In this document: positions 1 through 8,202 of the stretch, piece after piece
Layout of the letters: every line of letters begins with the position of its first letter
Position numbering within the stretch: position 1 is the stretch's first letter
Assembly (NCBI GenBank): GCA_900088475.1
Contig: FLMG01000972.1
Coordinates: 1 to 25,862 of the forward strand
Length of the DNA: 25,862 bases
DNA from: Hyphochytrium catenoides
Lineage: Eukaryota; Sar; Hyphochytriomycetes; Hyphochytriales; Hyphochytriaceae
Direction of reading: 5' to 3'
Notes under the pieces: generated by a model
Databases searched by the model: none
What the model was told of the DNA's origin: nothing
The model's input: only the letters and a program-made list of their open reading frames with translations
Program-made: the position numbers and the translations under genes

Positions 1-1609
1 CTACATGAGCCGCTGTATCATAGGGAAATAGCATGCCTCTTTAGAAATCGAATGTTTCTCACGCGGCCGCATTCTTATGTGAGTTAGAAGGCCCATCATG
101 CAACTTGGCAGTGATTGTGGCACTCTCCTATCATGGCAACTACGAGGCAGAGTCACCCACAAACTAAGAGCAAACCTGAAGAGAACACCCGATTCTCTCT
201 CTCTGTGAGCCTACTTGCTTCTATTTGTTCAAGGAAAGACAAGCTGCGAGAGTTGACACACGAGTTCACGGCCACTGGCTGTAAGAGTACTCAAAATGAC
301 TGACGATTGCCAAGTTAAAGTCCTCCAGTCAGTTCTGCTGTGGGCTAGCAAAGCTTTATGGAGAGCCCTTCAAGCCTGGTGCAGTTGGGCTGATAGCGTC
401 TATCACGTGAGGAGAAGCAACAGATGGTGAAGCGCGAGCTAATCACCTGCGAAATTATGTTTATTTAGAGGCTGAAGCAAGGATGATACCCCTAAGTTGG
501 ATGCTGCGATTGACACTGTTATATCTACTTCCCTCCAAGACAGTTCGCTAGAGCTGTCTCTAGCAAACTTTGTAAGCTGTGAAGGAACTTCTTGCTGTTG
601 ACCGGTGTGCCTTGTACTGACGTGAAAAGCCATTGAAGTGCAGAAGGAGAGACTTCTACATATGTCAGAGCTAAAGAAGCTATATTATCATTTGCCAGGT
701 GCCGCACGCGCCGAGATCCTCGGTTTGCGCCTTCATGAGCTCTAACATCTCCTTTGTTCCGCGTTCTAGTTTGAACTTTCTATCCTCCTCGTCCACGACC
801 TTCATTTATGCCGCTACTGCTTCCTCCGCGGCTTTGATCTTAGCAAAGTCCTTCTCTCCCTTGGCTACGTTCTTGCACTGAACTTCTCTGAATTGCTGGC
901 CTTTTCGCCGTTTCTTCCCTCGGCGCAGCCCGCGATTTACATCTCTTGATTGACGAGAGCATAATTCAACTTTGTACAGGCTATTTCCCAAAGATAGACG
1001 TTGTCTCACTAATTCTCAGCTTACAGAGCAAAGCAAAGGCGCCGAGGAACAACTTTCATTAGCGCTTACAAAGTGTATCACCGACTGCTCCTCCTCCTCC
1101 AGCCAGCCAATTATCCTGCCATGCCAGTACTCTAAAAACACAGCTACTAAGAGTTTGTCCACCTGCTAGCTACCTGTGACGCTATCCCCGGGCTTAAGCG
1201 CACTGAGCTTGCCGCCGAAGCGGCACCAGAAGAGCCCTGACGCCCTGACTGTGCGAGAGAGAGAGAGAGAACCTTGCAGATTGGGAGCGGCTGCTGAGTC
1301 CCTGACCACCGCAAGTTGAAGAGAGACAACACAGGACAGCAAGAGAGCATGATGGCCACTGTAAATTTGACACAGCTCTAGTGAAATACACCCCTTGAAG
1401 GTGAAATATGGGTTTTTATTGACATGCACAATGCCTTACACCGACTTTGGGGCCCTAGAGACAAGGCTGAAATGTCAAATAGGTTTGTGGCAACCTAAAC
1501 TGACAGCTATCGTGACAAAGGTCAGCTATTGGCTGAGTTGACAAGATACCTGACATCTCTTCAATCCCAGCAATCTCCAGCCACTCTGAGCTGCATTTCT
1601 TTGGCTGTT

Positions 1610-1610
<1 letters not shown>
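1..1610. other. Intergenic region, no convincing gene
   Basis: All open frames here are short, and none looks like a known family or joins with a neighbour through GT-AG borders in phase. The stretch holds a possible broken coiled-coil fragment on the minus strand (680-1009, listed separately) and a short GA run at about 1256-1271. Its right-hand part probably supplies the promoter and 5' UTR of the peptidase gene that starts at 1901. No tRNA- or rRNA-like structure was recognised by eye. Confidence 0.6.
680..1009 (-). pseudogene. Possible broken coiled-coil fragment with an in-frame stop
   Basis: On the minus strand a charged frame runs from 1009 to a TAA at 808-806. The same frame resumes at once with an ATG (805-803) and runs to a TAG at 682-680. 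Both halves are rich in Lys, Glu and Ala and could form a helix, for example GEKDFAKIKAAEEAVAA before the stop and FKLERGTKEMLELMKAQ after it. This may be a decayed gene or a mobile-element remnant. It may also be chance, since no family is recognised and no splice model rescues it. Confidence 0.2.
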
Positions 1611-1655
<45 letters not shown>

Positions 1656-1710
1656 CTCTCTCCTGGTCTCCCTCTCTGCCTCTCTCTCTCTCTCTTTCTC
1701 TCTCCGCCCT
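1611..1710. repeat. CT microsatellite and CT-rich tract upstream of the peptidase gene
   Basis: Nearly pure TC dinucleotides run from about 1611 to 1650, and a second CT-rich tract follows at about 1655-1710. The tract lies about 200 bp before the start codon at 1901, with pyrimidines on the sense strand of that gene. It may form part of a promoter or 5' UTR. The long Ser-Leu and Arg-Glu frames that cross it are products of the repeat. Confidence 0.9.
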
Positions 1711-1900
1711 CGTGGACACTTCTTCGATCCCTTCTCTCTCTCACCTTCATTCATCGTCTCGCGGGGCCCAGCTCCCCTGAAGATTGAAGCTGGGCTGTCA
1801 GTGGATAGCGTCGTCTCACCCTGAGTATCAGACCTAAGCTTACAGCCTCCACGAGCACTGCTAGAAGAGAAAGCTGTGTTACAGGTGAGAGAGGAACGTA

Positions 1901-4603
1901 ATGTCGCGCCGTCTCGCTCTCGTCTCCCTGGGGGCACTGTTCCTGCTCTTAGATACCTGCTGCACCGGCAATGACGCCCAGCAGAGCCTTTCGGGGCTTT
2001 CCTCGGGGTTGGCCAGCTTCAAGTCTGAGCCACTAGTCTCACAAGTGTCAGAAGATGAATCGCGCATTGACCTGAAAGACTGGGAGAAGCTCTCAGTGGC
2101 TGCAGAGGAGGAAGAGATCCCTCTCACTCTTGCTCTTCGTCAGCGGAATAAAGCGAGACTAGAGCGTCTGCTCTTCGAGGTCTCAGACCCTGGAAGCTCA
2201 AAGTATGGACGATATCTGTCGAATGAGGAGATCACCAAGCTCGTGGCGCCAAAGAGGAAAGACCTTGCTGCCGTTGCGCGCTTTCTCGAGGAATTTGGCG
2301 TTAGCTTCTCTCTCAAAGACCTGGCCGGCAACAAGGACTATCTACGCATCACTGTGCCAATAAAGACAGCCAAACAGCTCCTGGCTACCGACTTTAGCAA
2401 GTATCGCCATAGAGGCCACGGTATAGAGTATATCCGAGCTGATAAGCCGTACAAGCTGCCCAAGTCTATCGCTGATACCGTCGAGTATGTGGCCGGAGTC
2501 CATGGGATGCCGCCGTCGAAGATGCTGAGGAAGATCAGCGAAAGAAAGACGAAGCTCTCCAACGAAAGGGTGGCAAGAGAGGTGAAGAGACAAGAAGAAC
2601 ATGAGCAAATCGAAGAGAAGTCGACCCCTCCTGCTTCATTCTTTGGAGAAACCTCTGCACATATCATGGTGCCAATCGCTTGGCGCGGCTCCAACGTCTC
2701 CCTCCTGTCCACCATCCGCTGCAGAGACGGCCGTCTCCTAACCAAAGATGACCATCACTGCCCTGGCCCAAAGATCAGCGCCATTCGCGCGGGGATATTC
2801 CCCCTCTCACGGCTAGAGCAGTCAGTTGCTAGCGTCAACTGGCCAGAGGCCTATGGTCGGGACTGCAGAATCTGTGAGGACTTTGCAGATCTCGGTCTTT
2901 ATCGTGGCCGCTCGGTGGCTAGAGTCTGCTCTCTCATGCTGGAAAGGGCGAAGCTAGACAACGACACCGTTATCTGCCATCTTACTGTCCCTAACGTCGT
3001 GGTAGGAGCAGAGTCTATGGTGGACGTGGAGATCCTCTATGAAGACGGCTCCAGGAACGATGAGGCGCACTGTGCAGAGTCCGTCAGCTACCTTAATTGC
3101 ACGCGTTTCATCACTCCCCAGCCTGACGCCGAACCGAACTTTCTCTCTTCTTTCTATGAAATTCCAAGAGGAACCGAGGTGAAGGACGTTCGAAGTACTC
3201 AGGCTGTCGCTGAGTTCTTGGGCGAGTACTACTCAGATGCTGACCTGCAAGACTACTTCCAGACCTACAACGTTAAGCGTGAGAAGGTCTACAAGATATT
3301 AGGTCCTAATGATGAGAGTAAACCAGGAGGAGAAGCCTCTCTGGATATTCAGGTCATCATGGGCGTGGCGCCTCGCTCTCCAACATACTTTATGTCCATG
3401 GGAGGACTCAGAGATATCAATAGAAATACGTCAAGAGACAACCAAGAGCCACTGCTAGAGTTCATGGTGAATCTTTGCGAGATGGAAAACCCTCCGCTCG
3501 TCCTCTCTTTCTCTTATGGGGACGACGAGGAGGCTCAACCGAAGGTATACACGGACAGGATGAACGTGGAGTTCATGAAGGCTGGCCTTAGAGGACTTTC
3601 CATCCTCTTCGCAGCGGGAGATGATGGTGTAGGAGGAGACAGAGTGCGAACAGGTGGAGAAAGTGCATGCACAAAGTTCTTCCCTGAGTGGCCGACGAGC
3701 TCGCCCTTTGTCACGGCTGTGGGTGGAACGATGATGGGAAGATACCTCGATGCAGGGGAAGGCCCCTTGTCTGAGGCTGTCAGCGACGTCCGTACTGGGT
3801 CTATCATCACGACCGGAGGAGGCTTTTCCAACCGCTACGAGCGGCCATGGTACCAGCAGCGGGCAGTTCACGGCTATCTTGCCCTAGCACGGCGTCAGCT
3901 ACCGGATGCCAAGTACTTCAATAGGCGAGGAAGAGCTTATCCTGATGTGAGCGCCATGGCCACCAACTACATGGTAAAGCTCGGGGATGAAGGTTACGTG
4001 CCCGTAGGCGGAACATCGGCCAGTACCCCGCTCGTAGCAGCAATTGTCACCTTGCTGAACGATGTTAGGCTAAGGAAGGGCCAGCCGCCTCTGGGCTTCC
4101 TAAACCCCTTGCTCTACTACCTGGACCAGGTCTCTATTGAGGCGTTCAGGGACGTTGTAAGAGGAAATAATCGCTGCAGTGAGGACGGCAATAACTGCTG
4201 TCCTGCCGGGTTCGAAGCTGTTGCTGGGTTCGACGCAGCCACAGGCATTGGTTCTCCAAACTTCACCGCTTTGGCCCATCTTGTGACCCACCTAGATGAG
4301 CTGAAGGACCTGAATATGGCGCAGAAGTTCGAGGAGCAGAAGGAGAAATACTGGGCGATGAATGAGATTGATGAAAGCAGCGAGGACGCGTGGGAAGAGG
4401 AGCTTAAAGACACGAAGGATGGCCGTTTCAGCGCTCAGGAGGCTCAAGTTTATCGTGAGGGTAGAGAGAATCAAACGCATAGACCATGGTTTCCCTCTCT
4501 CTCTCTTATCCTTCTGCTGGCACTCGTTAGCACAGGAGCGGGAGTGCTTATCCGCGCAAAGCTCCGGTCTTCCCGACGTGCCGCAGGCTATAGGCCGCTA
4601 TAG
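1901..4603 (+). CDS. TPP1-like sedolisin (serine-carboxyl tripeptidyl peptidase), membrane-anchored
   Basis: Predicted acid protease of the S53 family (tripeptidyl-peptidase 1 type), 900 aa in a single exon. Residues 1-23 form a signal peptide. Residues about 70-205 match the Pro-kumamolisin prodomain. The catalytic domain spans about 405-795. The catalytic residues are all visible: Glu478 and Asp482 in GGEASLDIQ, Asp574 in AAGDDGVGG, and Ser706 in GGTSASTP. The C-terminal calcium-site region is present (FRDVV at 749-753; GIGSPNF at 782-788). There are three departures from the usual protein, which is about 560 aa in mammals. An extra stretch of about 200 residues with eight cysteines lies between prodomain and catalytic domain. 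A hydrophobic segment lies at about 865-885. The protein ends in the short basic tail GYRPL, a GYxxL/F-type lysosomal sorting signal. The enzyme probably works in the lysosome or vacuole as a type I membrane protein. The ATG at 1901 is chosen because the signal peptide follows directly. Lack of introns is odd beside its neighbours. Confidence 0.95.
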   Translation: MSRRLALVSLGALFLLLDTCCTGNDAQQSLSGLSSGLASFKSEPLVSQVSEDESRIDLKDWEKLSVAAEEEEIPLTLALRQRNKARLERLLFEVSDPGSSKYGRYLSNEEITKLVAPKRKDLAAVARFLEEFGVSFSLKDLAGNKDYLRITVPIKTAKQLLATDFSKYRHRGHGIEYIRADKPYKLPKSIADTVEYVAGVHGMPPSKMLRKISERKTKLSNERVAREVKRQEEHEQIEEKSTPPASFFGETSAHIMVPIAWRGSNVSLLSTIRCRDGRLLTKDDHHCPGPKISAIRAGIFPLSRLEQSVASVNWPEAYGRDCRICEDFADLGLYRGRSVARVCSLMLERAKLDNDTVICHLTVPNVVVGAESMVDVEILYEDGSRNDEAHCAESVSYLNCTRFITPQPDAEPNFLSSFYEIPRGTEVKDVRSTQAVAEFLGEYYSDADLQDYFQTYNVKREKVYKILGPNDESKPGGEASLDIQVIMGVAPRSPTYFMSMGGLRDINRNTSRDNQEPLLEFMVNLCEMENPPLVLSFSYGDDEEAQPKVYTDRMNVEFMKAGLRGLSILFAAGDDGVGGDRVRTGGESACTKFFPEWPTSSPFVTAVGGTMMGRYLDAGEGPLSEAVSDVRTGSIITTGGGFSNRYERPWYQQRAVHGYLALARRQLPDAKYFNRRGRAYPDVSAMATNYMVKLGDEGYVPVGGTSASTPLVAAIVTLLNDVRLRKGQPPLGFLNPLLYYLDQVSIEAFRDVVRGNNRCSEDGNNCCPAGFEAVAGFDAATGIGSPNFTALAHLVTHLDELKDLNMAQKFEEQKEKYWAMNEIDESSEDAWEEELKDTKDGRFSAQEAQVYREGRENQTHRPWFPSLSLILLLALVSTGAGVLIRAKLRSSRRAAGYRPL

Positions 4604-5592
4604 AGACTGGCAGAAAGATCCTGGATTGCATGTCATACTAGCTGAAAACATCAATATTGCCGTCCAAAGCGGGACCTTGCACTAAACGCTCAATTGAGTA
4701 GGGAGCTGAATGGCCTTCTATGAGCGTCAACTAATAGGGCATCCATTGAAAATTAGAGCTCGTCTCGCGACCACGCAAAGCTTTCTCTATTCTAAGTTAG
4801 GTTCAGAAGAGATAGAAAGGTTATTTTTGCTTCTGCAGGGGCGCAACTCATTCTTCCCTCATGAGCTCTTCCCATACCTCAATTTGCCGTACTATCAATG
4901 ACATCTCCCTTTTGAACTAGTAACGGGGCAGAGGACTGCAGAGACAGCTCCCACGACAAAGAATGTAACAGGCACTTGATTCTCTCAAGCAGAGTTTGTT
5001 TATTAGCTGCGCAGCTGGGAAAGCAGTCAGCCTGCTGTCTTCTTCCGGTTTGGAGGAACAGCAGCGTCAGCCGACCAACTAATTAGTGAAGAGCAGCAGC
5101 TAGATCTCTCCGGTCTCATAATCAAAGTCCAGGAGAAGCACTACTGTTCTCTATCTGTTCTCCGGTCTCATTATCTTTGGCCGTCTTCAGATGATCTCCT
5201 TGTAAGAGCTAACGTCGAGCATCCGGGTGTCAGAGGATCAGAGGATGATGACGATCTTGAGCTGGATCTTGACGGATCTTGGGTATTGAGCAAAATCAGT
5301 CGTGTATGTATCCCTCTTATCACCTAAGAAACAGTGAACAGACAGACGGTGCCCGTACATTAACAACTACAACAAGGCAATGAGCAACTTCCACTTCTTC
5401 ATCTGCAAAAATCTCTGATGCTCCTCCTTCATCAGGTCACCGATGCAAAGAGTGAGTCGTCTATGTTCAAAGTTCTCTTCTCAGTCTTGCTTACATGGTC
5501 CCGTCTGCTAACCCTGGCTTGTAAATGACACACGGCGGCTGAGTACACCTTTTGCTGAGAAGATCTAAAGGACTCTTGGAGGGCAAAGGAGA
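4604..5592. other. Intergenic region between the peptidase gene and MED22
   Basis: This should hold the 3' UTR of the peptidase gene and the promoter of MED22. A 13-nt direct repeat (tctccggtctcat) occurs at 5107-5119 and 5159-5171. On the minus strand, acceptor-like sites precede two short peptide frames (about 5323-5238 and 5217-5132), which could be exons of a small unrecognised gene. I could not phase them into one model, so they are not called as a CDS. Confidence 0.5.
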
Positions 5593-6577
5593 ATGGCCGA
5601 AGAGTTCCGTCACCGGCTGGACACAAACGTCGGTACGTCCGTTCATGTCAATCTTGTTCATTCACGTTAGTGCTGACAATCGCCAGGACTAATGTAGCTG
5701 TTGCTCCACTCTATTCTCTATGCAGAGAAATTTGTGGAGAACTACATCCGCCTCGTACGCTCAGCAAAGGTAGAATGCTTCTCATCGAGGTCGCGTATTA
5801 CTCATTTTCTTTTGTAACTTAACGCCCTCTGTTCCTTTCTCTTGACGCTTACGCTGATTTGAAGGTTCAAGATAAAACATCAGTAGCTCGAGAGGAGTTC
5901 AACACCAGCGTGTACACGACCGCTTTGGTACGATCCTCACGATCTCGCTTCGTGTGCAAAGTATCGATTTGGCCCAGCACCGCTAAGCTGCGTGCTGGCA
6001 CTACTTTCCTTTTGTTACGCTTCTTTCTCATGCCTATAAAGGGTAGTGCTGTGGGTCTGGGGGCAGCTCTCATTTGGTTGTCGGTGGCAATCATCCTCTC
6101 TTGTTCCTAGCTGCGCTGCTGTCTCCGTTATTGGATGACTACTCGTCTGATTCGTCTCCGCAGGTTCAGGCGGCAGAGTCTCTATTGAAAACGGTCTCAG
6201 AGCTGAAGCTTGCTGTCATCCTCCAAGACTTTGAGACGATGAACTCACACATCGATGCTCGGAACAAGCTACTTGGAGAAAAGTAAGCTTTACACTACTT
6301 CGCACCCGCTCAGCTCGCGCTTTGTCTCTGCCTCTTCCATAAGGGGAAAGCCTCCCTGTTGTTGTCCGCTTTTATCGCTACCTTCTCCCCGGTAATGGTG
6401 TATGCCACATTCACCTTCCTTTCGTCTTTGCTCCAATAACTTCTCAAGTTCATTTTGCTGATAGTATCTCACGGCAGGGTGAAAGCCATCGATAGTGAAC
6501 TAGACTACATCAGTGCAGACGTCTCTGAAGCTCTGACAGAGCTCCAGACGCACTATTATCGCTCCAGATGGCGATGA
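5593..6577 (+). CDS. Mediator complex subunit 22 (MED22)
   Basis: Exons 5593-5632, 5726-5769, 5865-5927, 6164-6282 and 6478-6577 join in phase to encode 121 aa, all with GT-AG borders. The product matches Med22/Srb6, a small helical subunit of the Mediator head module. Mediator links transcription factors to RNA polymerase II in the nucleus. The family core is clear: a first helix with KFVENYIRLVRSAK, then AAESLLKTVSELKLAV and ILQDFETMNSHIDARN, where animal Med22 has the closely similar AGESLMKLVSDLK and ILNDFPSVNEAIDQRN. A last helix ends in HYYRSRWR. The length is close to the short forms of the family. The start is the first in-frame ATG (GAGAATGGCC). The stop lies 73 bp from the stop of the convergent chloride-transporter gene, so the 3' UTRs probably overlap. 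Confidence 0.93.
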
Positions 6578-6650
6578 GCGATGAATCCTTAGACAATCCC
6601 ATAAATATGTATCCCTCTTCCTCTCCCTTCTCTCTTTCGAACCTGTCCTT

Positions 6651-8147
6651 TTACAGCTTGCTTCCTACTCCGTCCATCCTGTCAAGCATATAATCAAAGT
6701 GTTGATAGCGCCCACTGTGCAGCAATCGCCTTCTAGGGGTCCGGATAATGTCACCCACATACATATCCAGCGCGGTGCTATAGGTTGTGTCGTCGTTGCT
6801 CAGGAGGGGAGTCAGAGCACCATCATCATCTCTCTCCCAGTAGTCATCCCGCATAGCCACTGAGCGAGGAGTGCGAATGACTGCGTTGATGTCTCTGGCC
6901 AGCTCTCTGTCTCTTTCTGTCCCAAAGCTCCTATTTCTTCTATGGGAGAAGTACCACTGAACTTTGGCTTTCTCGTCGTCTGAAAGACGGGCCAGGCTCA
7001 TCTTGATCCTCTGAGGGGTGACATCCTTCCGAGTTATGAAGCCGCAGAAGCTATTGAACTGATCTACTACGGTCTAGATAGGTGGACACAGAGCAAGGAA
7101 AGGTCAGATCTGGGAGATACGAATGGGATAGACAGTTAAACGAGGGGGAAGTAGGGGCCCTAAACATTGCAAGATAAGGCTGCCGTTGCAAGGGGATAGA
7201 GGAGTCGCTCTCTATAGCCAAAAACGTAATGCATCGCTTAGGGCGGTGGCTTATCCTACCAGATGCCTTAGCCCCAAAGAGCGGAAAAGCCTGTAGGCTC
7301 TTGGTAGGGGTGTCTGTCAAGACGAGAGATATTTAGTCCACTGACAAAGGACAGCAAAGAGGCCGGACAATGCAACTTATTGTGGTCTTACATCTTCTCT
7401 AATGACGAAGGGAGTGCAGTTCATATAGGGAGAAAGATCAACCCAGAGATCCCTTTCCCAGTCTGATACGTGGATTGTATCAACGGCAGGAAACTTTGGA
7501 TAGCCTCCTTCCATGTCCTTATAAGATAGCGAGTACTGTTCACACAGAGCGATTCGTTAGCACATGCGACTGAAGATGTGAAGGACTTAAGATCACTGCG
7601 GGTATGGGCGGACAGAGGACCAGAGAGGGCTTTAGGAAGTGGGACTGAGTCAGGACATTGCCAAAGCGTTAATAACAGTCTGACGCTGAAAGGACTCGAG
7701 CTGAAAGTGACACCAATGGGTTGAGAGAAATGCAACCGGGGACCTTGGCGCATAAGAGCTCACCTGTTGATTGTAAAGGAAAGTCTGTCTCCCAGCTGGT
7801 TTCCTGATAAAAGGCGTAGGCTTCTCTTTAAAAAAATCTTTCCGTTGCAGTATGACGCAAGCATGCTTACGCAAGATAAGACCTGACAGTGGCACAGTAA
7901 GTGAAAAATGTCTTTTAGAAGAGATTGGAGGCCATGATAGCGGATTTCGCAACGTCCTACCTTGGAAAACGTTGTCTGACATGTTGATGCCTGAGAGCTT
8001 CTGAACCACGGGGTAGGCGGCGTTGTTAGAGTTGTATACCTTATCATACAGCTCACCTACGGCAACAGAGTTAAGGGAGAGATGCTTTAGTCAACAATCA
8101 ACTGCGCCATAAGTAACGGAAGATGGAGCACATACCTAGAACAAAGA

Positions 8148-8202
<55 letters not shown>

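Noticed and set aside
1526-1937. Open frames of 74-108 aa rich in Arg-Glu or Ser-Leu across the CT tract
   Set aside because: The composition comes from the dinucleotide repeat, and no domain or splice partner is visible.
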